NCBI RefSeq assembly: GCF_958979055.1
Contig: NC_084886.1
Location: 14,356,154 to 14,420,153 of the forward strand
Direction: 5' to 3'
Source of the DNA: Alnus glutinosa
Lineage: Eukaryota > Streptophyta > Magnoliopsida > Fagales > Betulaceae
DNA length: 64,000 nucleotides
Part shown: positions 32,210-46,425 of the stretch, in pieces
Layout of the letters: each line of letters begins with the position of its first letter
Numbering within the stretch: position 1 is the first letter of the stretch
Program-made: the position numbers and the translations under genes
Notes under the pieces: model-generated
Told to the model about the DNA's origin: nothing
Databases searched by the model: none
Seen by the model: only the letters and a program-made list of their open reading frames with translations

Positions 32210-33370
32210 ATTATAACCTGCATCATTACAAAACATATAGAATACCTCTTTCCTACTTACTTAGTTGCATTGGCCTAATCCAATTTGTTTGAATAATTTA
32301 TGTGCATTTAGTTAAGTGAATTTCATTACTTAATTATTTTTTTAAGACTCATTCTTACATATGAGATTAAATAACACATGAATTATTTACATAAAATAGG
32401 GTTTAAACTATAGAGTCTAAACTTTATATAGAATCAAGTTTTATACCGAAAAACTCTGTTTCAATTTTATGTTAAAATATTTATTTATTTTAAATTTTAA
32501 ATTGATAAAAAAAAATAATTATCTAATTAATATTTTAAAAAATACAAATTACTGAGATATCTTAGAATAACATTTAATGACCTACATCATTAGAGCTAGT
32601 AGTAGCATTCCTTGAACTTTTTTTTCTTAATTTAGGAAACTAAACTACTTTTTGTTTTCCTATTTAAATACATTCTACAATAACTTCTTTTATCATTTCC
32701 GTATGCCATTTAAATATTCTTTAAATTAAATGCTAAGGGAAAGAGAGAGAAAATAGAATTCATTTAAATATTGTTTCAAATAAATGCTAGATAAACGAAA
32801 GAAGATAGTTTTTTATATTAAAATAATGTTAAGGGAACCATTTTTACTTTCTTAGATCTTAGATAAAAGTTTTGATTTTCTTGGTGTTTTCTTAGTTTAG
32901 AAAATAATAAGAGAATCTAATTCATGTGATTTTTAAATTTATTTATTTATTTAAATCTAAAAAAAGGAATAAGATTTAGGGCTGCTAATTCCAACACATG
33001 CAGAGGCTGCCGTAGAATATGCCATGGTCCAGATAAGTCTTTTTTTTTTGTTTTTTGGGTAGATCGCCAAGATAGGTCTACATGCACCATACGATTGTGA
33101 ATTATTTCAGGAAAAAAAAAAAAAAAAAAAAACCGATTGTGAATGTTTGAAATTTCAACTTAAATCAAAAGTTGTCAACAAATGCAACTGCATTATTGGA
33201 GCTAAAACATCGATGACTTGGGGCCCATCAGCACAACAACTTTGACTTAATCTTTTTGTAATATTTGAATTCAAATGTATCTATTTATCTATCTATCTAT
33301 TTTGTAATTAAGTACTGATAAAGCCAAACAAAATTATAAATACAAGCACTGCCATACATATTATAAATTC
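32210..33370. other. AT-rich intergenic, no gene recognised
   Basis: Short frames without motifs. Poly-A near 33112-33131 and a (TCTA)n stretch near 33280-33300. Confidence 0.5.
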
Positions 33371-33669
33371 AGGATCCGTTTGGATTTTCGATTTAAAAAA
33401 ATACGATTTAAAAATAAAGAATTTTAAAATGTGTAATTTAAAAAAGTGATTTTTAAAAATGCAGTTAAGCGTTGGGCAAAATCACAGGTTAGTCTTTAAA
33501 AATTCTACGTTTTCAAAAAATCACCACATTGTCTGCGATTTGAAAATGTAGTTTTCTGCGTTTTCAAATCGCAATTTTTTAAAAACGTAGTTTCCAAACG
33601 GTTCATTTTCTGAAATTTAGTTTAAAATCACACTTTTTCTTTACGAAATCACAATCACAAACACACTCT
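33371..33669. mobile_element. Second Tourist-like MITE copy
   Basis: Same family as 2448-2763: GGATCCGTTTGGATTTTCGA at the left and CACAATCACAAACACACTC at the right, with shared inner GTAGTTTCCAAACGGTTCAT. It is more diverged, and the flanking trinucleotide is no longer clear. Confidence 0.7.
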
Positions 33670-33721
33670 TAGTAACTAGCTAGGCAACATACAATACATG
33701 AATTCACTTGATTACATTATA

Positions 33722-33930
33722 TGGTATCAGAGCCCATGCAAAACAACTAGGGTCGTTTGATCTCAATGCCTCCTCCACCCAAACCTCTTCTTTTTCATCA
33801 CCTACATCTACTATATACAATTACAAATTAAGCCACTTGTCTCTCACCGGTTCAACTTGGTCAAATTCAATAGGGACGTGTGTATTGGACATAGTTATCG
33901 GCCACTCCTTTCTCTTGGGTTCACTTCTGT
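33722..33930 (+). other. Possible 5' fragment of a copia-like element
   Basis: TGGTATCAGAGCCCATGC looks like an initiator-Met primer site and is followed by a region that could be an eroded gag start. No LTR is recognised before it and no pol follows. Confidence 0.3.
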
Positions 33931-33994
33931 TTTTACAGCCACAACCGGTCATATTCTTCTTGTTTGATTTTTCTTTTTCTTGGATACTTTATGT

Positions 33995-34150
33995 TACCTT
34001 AATATGGTCCACGTACATGTCAATCCTTGTACATTCCAAGAACCAAACCTCGGTCGGCTCCACCGCTCCATTTGCTATCTAACATTATTGCACCAATAGT
34101 CAAACTTTAAGACTCAATGTACCTATCACATTATAATCATATATATCAGC
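33995..34150 (+). promoter_or_regulatory. Relic of a PRP-family promoter
   Basis: Contains the exact 17-mer ATGGTCCACGTACATGT at 34004-34020, then CGGTCGGCTCCACCGCTCCA, TTGCACCAATAGTCAAACTT and ACTCAATGTACCTATCACAT. The same blocks in the same order precede the intact PRP gene at 51992 (51669-51830). No PRP coding region follows, so this is a paralogous promoter that lost its gene. Confidence 0.65.
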
Positions 34151-34939
34151 TCAGAACAAATTAAAGAAAAAATGCATGGACCATATATAATCATACGGCC
34201 AATAAAGGCATCAAACCTATGGCGGTTCAACCTTTAAGCGACTTTCTTTATATATATATTTTTTTCTATGTTCACACAAAAAGGAGAAAGGGAGATTTGA
34301 ATTAATGACTCCCCTTCATAAGACGTGGTCCCCATGTAATTGAGCTGCCCCCTTGGGGATAACCCTTAACTGACTTAGGCGGTCGTCTAAGCTCTCAATA
34401 AATTAAGGTCTCTAATTAATAATTATACACTAGTAAAAAGGTAATAAATAATCTCTAATTAAGGACCTCAATTATGATAAAAATTAGTAATAATTTTATA
34501 ATATTGTGGTCTTAAAAAATCTCAAGACATGAAAATGATAATTATGAACTCTAATGTGTAATCATTTCATTTATGTTGATGTGTACGTACAATTCATGTT
34601 AATAAAGAATGGACTTTCCATGAAAGTAAAAATGTTAATAATTAAAGACTGTAACGACATAAACTATTGCTCCAACGTCAAACTGAATTATATGAATGTT
34701 GAAAAGAATATGGAGTCTTTAAAATGAATAAATTTTCGATTGTTTGCATTATGCAAAACAGATAGAATTAATTGTAAATAACTCTTCAACGTCCAACTTT
34801 TTTTCGGTATCATAGTGCATTAAAAATCACTCTTTATAACTTTCAATTTTCTCTTCAATTTTTTCTTTAAGTGTTATTCTTTTAGGTTCTTAAAATCTTA
34901 TTTAAGAATGTCAGGCGAAAGATTAAACGTATTATTAGT
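34151..34939. other. Intergenic after the relic PRP promoter
   Basis: No PRP coding sequence is found where it would be expected. AT-rich; nothing else is recognised. Confidence 0.5.
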
Positions 34940-35266
34940 TGTTAGATTATATTTGGATTACAGAAGTTAGGAATTTGATGAGAATTGTATTGTTTTTTAT
35001 AAAGATTATAATATCTTGAATTTAGGGATTTGATGATATTGAACCACCCTAAATTAAGGGATTTGATTAGGTTTATATTTCATCGGTAAGCTCTATAAAT
35101 AGAGTCTTTTGTATTGTAAACTCAAAGCAATAAAAGCATAATGTAGCTCTTTGAGCTTTATCCTGTTGACGTAGATCATAGGCCGAACCACGAAAAATCA
35201 TTTGTTCTTATTGTCTTTATTTCGCTTTTTTATTTTATATTTTTGTAGCATTATCTTTTTCTTTTA
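34940..35266 (+). mobile_element. Probable solo LTR, copia-like
   Basis: 327 bp from TGTTAGATTATATTTGGA, flanked by TTAGT at 34935-34939 and 35267-35271. Inside are CTCTATAAATAGAGTCTTTT (TATA region, 35092-35111), TTGTATTGTAAACTC and a CATAGGCCGAACCACG block, in the order usual for small copia LTRs. The 3' end reads TTTTA rather than CA, so that boundary is less sure. Confidence 0.55.
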
Positions 35267-35558
35267 TTAGTCATATTATCAATTGATAGTGAGATGTTAA
35301 AAAATATTGAATATACAAAATTTAAAGCATTAACATCTAAATCAACAGATATTTAGCCAAAATGTAGCCAAAAAACCTTCTTTTTTTTTTTTTTTTTTTT
35401 TCCCTATGCACTAAAAAATTTATGTGTTTTCTGTGTATGAAAATTGTGTTTTCTCCGCGTATGAAATTTTTTGTTGACAGACAAGTCACACAACCACGTA
35501 TACCCTTGGCTACCAATGAGTCACTGGCGGAGGCTGTAGAACAGCCCTGCTAGCAGCC

Positions 35559-38500
35559 ATGAGTCTTATCAGTTGGAACTGCTGAGGGCTTGGGAACCCT
35601 TGTGCAGTTCGGGACCTTTGCCTCATGGTGAAGGATAAGAACCCCTCTTTTTTGTTTCTCATTGAAACAAAATTGAAAAAAATGCAAAGCTTCAATTTCT
35701 TCGTACAAAGCTGGATTTTGAGGGGATGTTCACGGTGGATCCGGTTGGCAGAAGTGGCGGGTTAGCCTTTTTTTGGAAGGACTCGAGAGAAGTGGAGATC
35801 ATTAACTATTCCCTGAGGCACATAGGTGTCAAGATTCGGCTGATTGGTACTGACTTCCAGTGGAAATTCATTGGGTTTTATGGACGTCCCGATCGAGCTC
35901 TTCGCACAGAATCATGGCAACTTCTGGCCCACATTAGTTCAAATACTCCTCAGGATTGGCTATGTACTGGAGACTTTAACGAGATAGTTTGCTCTTCAGA
36001 GAAAGTGGGGGGAGCAATACGTAATGAAAACCAAATGGCCAACTTTCGGTCGACTCTGGTGGATTGTGGGTTGGGGGACCTTGGTTACAGGGGACCGAAA
36101 TTCACCTGGCATAACAAGAGAGAGTCATCTGAGTTCGTGAAAGAAAGATTGGATAGGGTTTTGGCCACGGGGGGATGGTGCGCCTGGTTTCCGATGGTGG
36201 TGGTGGAGGTCCTTGCAGCCCTGAGCTCGGATCATAATCCTATTTGGATTAGGTTCCAGCCGAACAATCATCTATCTAGGATAGCAAAGCCTTTCAGGTT
36301 TGAAGCTTTCTGGAATCTTGATGAGGATTGTGGGCGAGTTATTAAGGATGTTTGGGATAGGGAAGCTTTAAGTGGGAACCCAATGGCAGTGGCAACCAAT
36401 TGTCTGAACTCGTGTAAGCAGGCTCTCACGTTTTGGAGTAAAATGAAGTTTGGTGCAGGAACCCGAAAGATCAAGGATGTGTTAAGGCATCTAGAGCGGT
36501 TGCAAAGAGATGAGAACCCGGGAAATCTGGAAACTATTAGAGAGGTGCAGCTGGAGCTTCATAAACTGCTAGAAATGGAGGACCTAAAATGGAAGCAGCG
36601 TGCTAAACGTAACTGGTACACGAAAGGGGATCGTAAGACAAAGTTTTTTCATGCTTGGGCCAATCAAAGGAAACGTCAAAATTTTATTGAAAAGGTACGT
36701 TATAGATGTTGAAGGAAACCAATGGACTAACCCGGAGGATTTGGAGAGGGTTTTTGTTCAGCATTTCCAGCGGATTTTCACCTCAGAAGGTACTAGGGGT
36801 ATTGATGAGTATGTCAGTGGTACAACCAAAAGTCTCTCAATCTATGAACGAGGGGCTTCTGAGACCTTTTCTACCCAAAGAAATTGAAAGAGCTGTTTTC
36901 CCGATGCAACCTTTGAAGGCTCCTGGACCTGATGGGTTTGGGGTTTTTTTTTCCAACATCACTGGAATACGGTGGGGGGAGCAGTGATAACAGCAGCCTT
37001 GTCTGCACTCAATTCAGGTAATCTTGATCCTTCGATTAACAATACATATGTTGCTGTTGCAAAATCGATGAATGACTACCGGCCTACTAGCCTTTGCAAT
37101 GTTCATTACAAGATCATTGCTAAGACTCTTGCAAACAGGATGGAAGTCGTTCTGCCCCAAATCATCTCACCTCAGCAGAGTGCTTTTGTTCTGGGCCATT
37201 TAATCTCGAACAATATCTTGGCCGCCTATGAGACTCTCCACACGATGTCTACCTGCATGAGGGGGAAGAAGGGCTATATGGTAGTCAAAGTGGATATGTC
37301 CAAAGCATATGATAGAGTCGAATGGAAGTTTCTTGAAAAGATCATGTGTCGACTGGGATTTGTGGATAGGTGGGTTTCCCTTATTATGTCATGTGCCTCC
37401 ACTGTTTCTTATTCAATTTTGGTAAATGGGAGACCTACGGGACATATTACACCATCCCGAGGAATAAGGCAAGGGGACCCTCTCTCCCCTTACCTGTTTC
37501 TGTTGGTAGCAGAAGGACTAAACTCTCTTTTAACAAGAGCTGTAGAGAATGGGAGTCTATTGGGGGTTCCTACTTCGGCATTTGGAATCAAACTCAGCCA
37601 TCTTTTCTTTGCCGACGATAGCCTTCTCTTCTGTCGGGCGAATTTTCAGGAATGGTGTAATTTACTACAGGTGATGACAGTGTATGAGCAAGCATCCGGA
37701 CAGAAGCTAAACACTGGGAAAACATCGATTTTTTTCAGAGAATACTGGAGGGGCCTTTCGAAGCTTCATCACTAATTCGGTAGGTATCTCAGCTATCAGG
37801 GGGTACAACAAATATCTGGGTTTGCCTAGTTTGGTGGGGAGATCAAAAAACTCTGCTTTTGCTGGTATTGTGGGTAGAGTACCGAAGAAGCTTGATGAAT
37901 GGAATGAGAGATTCCTCTCTCAAGCAGGGAAGGGGGTTTTGAGTAAGGCAGTAGTGCAGGCTATTCCGACCTATACTATGGGTGTGTTTCAACTACCAAA
38001 AACTCTATGCAAGCTGCTGAATTCGTTGATTAGTAGGTTTTGGTGGGGGCACAAACATAACGATGCTAGAGTTGCATGGATGAAGTGGGATGGCTTGGGA
38101 AAACCAAAGTCCTCGGGTGGTATGGGCTTTAGGGACCTGGAAATTTTTAATTTAGCACTCCTCGCAAAGCAAGGATGGCGGTTGGTACAGCAGTCTAATT
38201 CTTTGATTGCTAGAATTCTGAAGGATAAGTACTTTCGGGACAGGGACTTCATGCATGCGACCCAGGGCCAAAGTATATCCTATGCGTGGAAGAGCATTTT
38301 TAATGCACGTGATGTGTTGGATAGGGGTCTAGTGTGAAGAGTGGGGGATGGGAAGCGGATTCGGATTTGGGGAGACCGGTGGATCCCTATCCCGTCCACA
38401 TTCCAAGTGCAATCCCAACCAGGCAGTCTGCCCCAGGATGCTTTGGTAAGTTCTTTGATAGACCCCGTGACGGGTGGATGGAATGTGGCTCTTATTCGGG

Positions 38501-38667
38501 CATCCTTCAATGCCACTGAAGTTGATGTTATATGTAGTCTGGTGCCTAGTCCATTGGGGAATGCTGATAAAAAGGTGTGGATTGCTTCCCCGAATGGGTG
38601 CTTTACTGTGAAAAGTGCCTATCACTCTGAGATGAAGAGAAGGGCTCAAGCTTGGGGGGAAGGTTTT
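35559..38667 (+). pseudogene. LINE ORF2: endonuclease and reverse transcriptase
   Basis: ATG at 35559 begins MSLISWNC, then a TGA (35583-35585) where the family has Arg (WNCRGLGNP). APE endonuclease follows: LCTGDFNEIVCSSEKVGG, FVKERLDRVLA, LSSDHNPIWI. The RT has PLKAPGPDGFG, YRPTSLCNVHYKIIAKTLAN, VKVDMSKAYDRVEW, GIRQGDPLSPYLFLL and catalytic FFADDSLLF. The connection region follows (KKLDEWNERFLSQAGKGVLS, LPKTLCKLLNSLISRFWWG). Frameshifts occur near 36695, 36950 and 37750, and a TGA at 38335. The frame is cut at 38667 and resumes at 49110. Confidence 0.88.
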
Positions 38668-39024
38668 TGTAACGCCCCGCCTTTTTTCAAAAAGACGTAA
38701 GTGAAAATTTTTCGATTTTCACGTGACATTACTAAAACATCAGAGTTATAAATTGGTAGCGGAATATAATTTATCTAACAGACTTGGATTAAATAACACA
38801 TCAGAGCTTTTAAATTAAATACCTCTAGACATTCATTAGAAAATACTTAGAACAAATACATGGAAACAGGTGTCCATAGTGACACAAGAGTATACATGGA
38901 AATTATTAGCAATCTTGTCAACATAAAATGCTATAAACACAGAAGACTACAAACAAAATACGAACTATGTATCTTTAACTTGAAGACCACTCGAGCTCTA
39001 ATCTTTGTCTATAAACCTGCACCA

Positions 39025-39072
<48 letters not shown>

Positions 39073-41756
39073 ACACAAAACAACCTAAGTGAGTCCACTG
39101 TTTCCCATAATAATATGAATGCTGATTTATTTAATAAAATACCACATAATGCAAATATGGTTTTATAGTCACGTATATACGCAATATATAATCCGTGGTA
39201 GCTAATCACAGTCATATATTAAATGTATACCTAACCATAAAACAGTAATATGACAGTTTTAAATGCAAGGCTTAATTATCAATTTTATGCACTCCTCTCG
39301 TGAAGGAACCAACGGTCCGGATTAGCGTGTCACGGGAGCCAACGGTCCCAGTTGGTAATACCATCAACACCCCAGCTGTATTAGCCAACTCTCACATTTA
39401 TTAGTTTATTACTGGAATCCAAAGGTCCCAGCAGACTATGAGCCAAAGGTCATAACCCGTTTAGTTAATTTAGTGTCACGGAAGCCAAAGGTCCCACTGG
39501 CAGCCATCACCCCCCCGCTGCATACCAGCTTTGTTATTAACCATTTTAATTAAAATAGAAAATATGTAAAATCACATGCGCAAACAAATAAATAAAACAG
39601 TAAACATCATATTATGGAAAAATCCACCAGTTTCGTCCTCAGTAAGTATAGAGATACTTACAGTTCTCTGCTACAAAGAGAGATCCACGGAATAAAGACT
39701 GCACAGTTATATACATTTGATAATATATTAGTATAAAATACTAAGAACCTATTTGAACATTTTATCACTTTCGACTTACAAATCACTAATCCCAATTTCT
39801 AATGTCGCTTAGATATTATAACGGCATAAAATAGGTTAATTATATTACCACATATTTTATGCGGACATTATTACGGCATTTATTAATTAATATCCACAAT
39901 ATCCTTTTAAGTAAAACGGTATTATAAAAGCTTATCTGTTTTTGTACCAAATCAACATAGTGACTCGATTAATATAATTAATTGGTTTTATATTTTAAGA
40001 GTACCCAAGCGGTACAATATAAATAATCCTTATTTTAATCTTATTATAAAATTTGGGTGGAATAACGGCATTAGTGTTACTAATACCTAAAAATACTTTT
40101 AGAATTTTTGGCGGCATAACAGCACTTTTGTAAAATATTACTTTTTACTCAGGCATCACAACGGCATGCTTTATTAATTAACTACTCCGCTTCAAATATC
40201 CTGTTTTAAAACAAAATAAAACACTTTATAAGACTAGAATACTAATAACTTACAACATAATACAATAGCTTTAAAAGCCATAAAAGAATAAACTAAAACT
40301 TACCAAAAGTTAAGAAAATGGTGCACCACCGTCCAAGTGACAAAAATAAGTTTCTTTCCTTTATTTATTATTGTTTGCCCTTTCTTTTCTACTCTTATCT
40401 TTTCTTTCTTTCTTTTTGCTTGTTGACCGAACAAGAGGCCAAGGGAAACACATATGTAATAAAGAGAAATCAAAATAATAGAAATAGGAAGAACTTACGG
40501 AGAGAAAAGTGAGTCCTCTTCTTGTCTTTTTATTTTGTTCTTATCCTCTTTTTTACTCCAAAGACCACACACACAAGGAGAGGAAGAGAATAGCTTACGG
40601 TGGAGAGCTGAAAGGCTTAGAGTCCACAGTGAAGGTCGTGTACAGAAGAGAGGAAGAGAGAGGTAAGAACTTGGTTTTGTGTTTTTCTTTTCTTTTGACT
40701 GAAACAGAGAGAGGGAGAATTGAGAGTTTTTGTTCCTGTTCTGGTTCAAGCACTGACCGAAAGAGAGGAGGACAGCTGCTGTTTGGGTACCGACCGAGAG
40801 TGAGGGAAGAAGAAGGCCTAGAGCTCTTGCTCTTCCTGCTGCTGTAAAACCAGAAAAACACAGAGAAAGGAGGAGAAGTTGCAGAAAATGGAGAAAGAAT
40901 GAAGAAGGAGATGTGCGAAGAACCAAAGGGGCTGCACCTCTTCTTTTATACAAACCTTGGAAGGTTCAGATCACTTTAAGCCATCCTTGATCAACGGCTG
41001 AGGACTTTCCAGGTGTGCGTTGAGTTCAGAATATCTCTCAAGAAGAATAAGAATCAGAGAAGGGGAGCTGCATCTTTCTTGGACGGTTGGATACATTTGG
41101 GATTGAGTAATCAATGGTTGGGGAAGATGGCAGGTGGTCGACGAGTGTCAAGGCCAGCTATGAAGCAATCATTACAAACTTAATATCTACTATCTCTAAC
41201 CAACTACTTAGTTCATTTCTAACAAAAATGCAAATTGACTTATCATCAAGACTTGCTTAAGGACTAAGGTTGGGATTCAACGGTGCTGGGGTGAAAATAT
41301 TGATGGGCTGAGTAACGTGTAGGCTGCCATGTGGACTGGGTTGTGAACGTGTGGGCTGAGCCTCGCATGGGTTGGGCTGGGTTTTTTTTTAAAAGATAGA
41401 AATGGGCCCACAAATGATATAAATGAATTTTCGTCCTATTCAGAGGTGTAATTTTTCGCGTATGTTTTCGGGTATTAAACGGAGTCCAAAAATTATGAAA
41501 TTCGGAGGGTAGTTAGAGGACTTCGAGACGAGCGTTCTGGATTTTGAATCGACGAAAACGGAGTTCGTTTGACCCTATTTTCATTATTCCAAAGTTTAAG
41601 GTCCGTTTGAGTTTTTATCAAATTAAAACTATAAATGCTTCTAAATGAACATTTATTTTCATAAATATTCATATATATATTCTTTTATCATATTACTAGG
41701 TCTTAAATCATATTTTAATATATTTTATTCAATATATTAAAATATGGGGTATTACA
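38668..41756 (-). repeat. LARD 3' LTR
   Basis: 3089 bp, matching 46019-49109. It contains a (TA)18 run (39028-39063), about five blocks of the form GCCAA(A/C)GGTCCCA (39305-39500), and a - strand TATAAAAG at 40943-40950. Confidence 0.92.
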
Positions 41757-41771
41757 TCCCTCCCCCCTTAA
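41757..41771 (-). other. LARD polypurine tract
   Basis: On the - strand TTAAGGGGGGAGGGA immediately before the 3' LTR. Next to it lies a perfect 8-bp inverted repeat, GAATTTCG-TCCT-CGAAATTC (41774-41793). Confidence 0.85.
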
Positions 41772-44700
41772 CAGAATTTCGTCCTCGAAATTCGAAAACT
41801 GTAAAGTTTTCCTTAACGAAGATTTAGATTTCTAAATCTAAAGTCAAGGGTCAGATTTTAAGACAGAAAACTTAATTGTTGAATATGAATTACTCTAACT
41901 ATCACCACTTAAAAGTATTCTAAGGAAGGAAAAAATAATGCATATTTCTATCATCTTACCATAATACCTTACCTTATATGATCTTCTATTTGACCTTCAC
42001 CATCCACATCATTTCTATTTCCATATCTCTGCTTCAACGTAAAAGTCTGCTCTAATCGTAGACCTTTATCGACTTTATTCATTCGTGTTAGCAGTACCTG
42101 ATCAGATCATTGTATTTCCAAAAATCTCAAGTAATATGCTAGAATCTCATCTTATCTCTTATTGTTAAAATTTCATCTTACGTTATTGAAATTCCAGCTC
42201 CCAATCCTAGGGAAGAATCTTATTCAAAGTCCAACGTCTCGTTTAAAGGTTCGTCCTTTAGTTATTCCTTAGGGGTCGGAATTTCTTTCCATTAGAAAAT
42301 CCTTTAACATAAATCCGGTCTAATTATTTCTATTCCTCAATTAAGAATTAATCCTTAATTCTTCGGACCAAAAAAAAAAAAAACATAAATCATTTCATGA
42401 TAATAGATCATGCTAAGCAAGAATTTCAAATCAAGACCTCACTTACCTCAATCATCCTCATGTGCGGCTTAGTGGGGGAACTAAGGTATTTCTCTTTTTG
42501 TCCGATGAATCAAATTGTCATACATCACTAAGTTTATCTCGAACTCAGATTGTATTAGTCCATAAGTATTTTGACCTATGTAGTCACAACTATCTTTAAA
42601 ATTCATTATATCCTTAACTGGAGTGTAAGGCCACAAATAACCCTTATTCAATTAATTCTTGCTCCTCTTTATCCACAAAAAAAGGGTGTAAGAAAATAAT
42701 GTCTCTTAATTCTATCTTCAAATTAGTCCATAGACCTCAATTTATAATTTAAACACCCTCCTTGCATTCCATTGCAAGGTTTAACCTCGATATGGATCAG
42801 CTAGTAATCAAACATTCACTTAATAGACAATTCAAGAAATCAGTCATTCCAAAATCAATAAGGTATCACATCAAACATCAAAATCAGTTACCTGATTTAG
42901 AAACAATCTTCCTTCATCTACCACGTAGCATTTCTCACTTTCCTAAGGATCAACTAAGCATTGATATTGGCAACATATCATAACCTAGTCTCCACAGTGC
43001 CATAATCATTCTATCATGATTCCAGATAACAAACACTTAATACTATAAATCCATAAACAGAATTTCTATCCAAATTAACTTCAAGAATGGATTTATTTCC
43101 AATATAAAACACTTAAGTTCTTCTACTAGGTCATCAAAATCCTTTCCGTAACTCGAATCATATCTCAACTTTGAAATTAAAGATTACTTCAATAATATCA
43201 ACTCATCATCAAGTCTCCAATATTTGGCGAATACAATATTTAATCTTTGAAAATCCTCAAGTTTAGCCCATCAAAGGTCAATTTGCATATCCTCAATTAA
43301 AAATCTATCTCAGATTATCTAAGATATCACCTCCCCAATTCATTTGGCTAAAATTCATAAATATCATAATCACATCTCAGTAGCCAAAGCAACTTAAACT
43401 CATCAGTACGACTAAGCATCAATTCAAAATCATCAGAATAAATGCTAACTCATCCTCAAGCTTATCATAACTAAAACTGGGGAATCAAGAGTTTCAAAAT
43501 TAAACCAACTTCATAGCTCAATATATATACATTAGTCTTGGTGAGTACTAACCCTATATGAATAAGGCTACCATGCTAATACTGTACTTCTTAAGAATAT
43601 AAATTCTTAATCCAAAAAGGTTGAGTACTAGCTCTACTCAATTTTAAAATATAACCAAGAGGGTTTACGTACTTACTTTGTACGCTTAACCAATAGCAAT
43701 CTTGCCTCGTATCAACTTTTAGTCTTCTTGGTGAGAGCGTGGGTATGCGTGATTCTGATCTTGCTGGCCATTGCTTCCTTTTGATGTTTCTTTAGGCTAG
43801 TCTTTAACCCATTGGTTATGACAAGATCACCCTTTTCAAGGCGCGGCTTATCAAGACGTAAGGGTTTCCATTATCCAACAATGGTGTGAAAAATCCTTCT
43901 TGGTTCCGAACGTTGCATGCCTTTGTCGACGTTGTTCTCCTTGTCATCGTTGTTCAATTGTGGCGAAAAAAAACAAACAATCAATCAATCAAACAAACAC
44001 AGTTGCAAGGATAATTAACCGACCATTCAAGTGATAGTAAATAAAACAATGTCAGTTATAAAATGAGACTTATCATCTTACTATCCCGTAGGACTAAGGA
44101 CTCAAAACAAATCATATGCCACGTATATCAATCTATACCTCAAAAGGAAAGGCTTGGATATCAATATCTCTTCAAATGATTAACTCCTTAATTATCACAA
44201 AATTTCTATCTCAAAATTTAAATCAGCAATCCATTGCCTGTATGACTTCAAAATCCGCGGATCCAAATATCCTCTTGGGTATCAAATACCATGATTTTTA
44301 TCAAAACTTTAGCAATGTAAATCTAAAATACCTGAATGATCAATAATCCATACCTCCAAGTATTGCGGCCTCCTTTGTGAGTTCATTGCATTACCCAAAT
44401 CACATATAAACAATCTTATCAAAGATGTGAGAGGAAATAATATGGTCTTATAAAATCATCATAATCCCTCAAACCTCTATTTCCTTATTTCTTTATATAG
44501 TACCATGATCTTCTCATTATCCCTACATAAATATTATTATCCTCGAAAGTCATTAGATTAGATCCCAAATATCAATCCAATTTAATAATGCAACCCACCA
44601 TGCTTCCGTTGCGCTACTCTAATAATTAACATGTATGTCCATCAAGCAAGGGTTTCTAAGAGAACAAATAAATCACATATTTAATTCTTAACTTAAACTC

Positions 44701-46003
44701 TTGAAAACCTCAATGATTCATCAATATATCATCTTTTCCAAAATCCATCAGATGCATAGGAAGATAATCTCTCCAATATCATCAAATCATTTGATCAACT
44801 AACTTCCTCAAATATAGATAAATCAGCAATCTATAATATATACACCTATCTTCAAAAGATACCAGATCTGGAATAATAGATACTCATAGTCACAACATAT
44901 CTTTTCTTACATTCTAGGGTTAATCGGATAGACCTCAAAGCCTCAAAATTATCTTTTGATTCTCAGGTTATCCTTATTATGGTCACAAGAAAATATTATC
45001 TCAAAACACAAAAATATTAGCAAAGTGTTTAATAAATTTACCAACTTAATATCCATAAGTTCTGTCAAAGTATTGAGCATTTGAATCCTATATCTCCAAA
45101 AACAAATTTCATGATTATACCTCAAGATAATACTAGATATCAAATCATCTTAATCATGAAATTACTTCTATTCACATACCTCAAGTGTCTTATCCCTCTT
45201 ATACTCGGATCGTCATTAGGGTGAGAGGTCTCTGCACTAAGATATCTAAATCTATTAGACCTTGATAACAGAATGTTTACTCTACATTAATGCTTATCAA
45301 ATGTTAATACCATCATCTATCTATGAGCTTTGTAGATAGATCAAATAAACTCACAATATCCATTCAATATTTATAAAATAATAGATTTTAAACTCGAGGT
45401 CATATATGAGAAATTGATGACATTTTTTTATAAATGAAATCAAAAGTGGTACTATGTGCCATATATATATATATATATATTTTAAAAGCTTCTTCATATT
45501 AACCCTTTGTTTTCATAAAACTCTATTTCAAAATCTTTTTGAACCATATTAGTAGTACATGAAAGAGTATTTTTCATCCAGATAAAAATTTTTTATTTTT
45601 AACAAAAATACAAATATGCATGTATTTGTTATTTTCACAAACTTTTTAAGATGTTTTCATAGCATCAAAACATTATTTTTGTTAAGTAATCAAGGGAATA
45701 AATGTGGAAAGTTTATTCTTAAAACATTTTCCTCATTTCAAAATCATTTCTTAATAAAAGTAGTTTCATATTTAGTAAAATTTTCACTTAGTATGCAAAT
45801 CAAATTAATATGTTTTCCAATATAGTACAAGATATTGAAAAGCATATATTCATACATCATCGAGGATGGAAGCATACATAAGCATACATCACACAATATC
45901 AAAATTCACACAAAGTATTTTTTTAGAAAAATGATTTATACTTATAGCTCTTGTGTTATTTCTAAACTTCTAAGGTCAAGTCTTAAGGTCCTCAGAGCAA
46001 ACT
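41772..46003. other. LARD interior, no coding capacity
   Basis: Very AT-rich. The longest open frames are about 70-76 codons and carry no recognisable motif. No gag, protease, RT or integrase trace is seen. Many TATC/ATCA-rich stretches, but no clear tandem array. Confidence 0.8.
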
Positions 46004-46015
46004 GCTCTGATACCA
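46004..46015 (-). other. LARD primer-binding site
   Basis: TGGTATCAGAGC on the - strand, three bases after the 5' LTR. It overlaps a perfect hairpin (CAGAGCA-AAC-TGCTCTG at 45993-46009). Confidence 0.88.
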
Positions 46016-46018
46016 CTC

Positions 46019-46375
46019 TGTAACGCCCCGCCTTTTTTCAAAAAGACGTAAGTGAAAATTTTTCGATTTTCACGTGACATTACTAAAACATCAGAGTTAT
46101 AAATTGGTAGCGGAATATAATTTATCTAACAGACTTGGATTAAATAACACATCAGAGCTTTTAAATTAAATACCTCTAGACATTCATTAGAAAATACTTA
46201 GAACAAATACATGGAAACAGGTGTCCATAGTGACACAAGAGTATACATGGAAATTATTAGCAATCTTGTCAACATAAAATGCTATAAACACAGAAGACTA
46301 CAAACAAAATACGAACTATGTATCTTTAACTTGAAGACCACTCGAGCTCTAATCTTTGTCTATAAACCTGCACCA

Positions 46376-46425
<50 letters not shown>

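Noticed and set aside
40495..40953. 152-codon - strand open frame in each LARD LTR (also 47848-48306)
   Set aside because: It begins at a non-ATG triplet within the LTR's own TATA box, so it would start upstream of the RNA, and its low-complexity Ser/Leu content shows no family.
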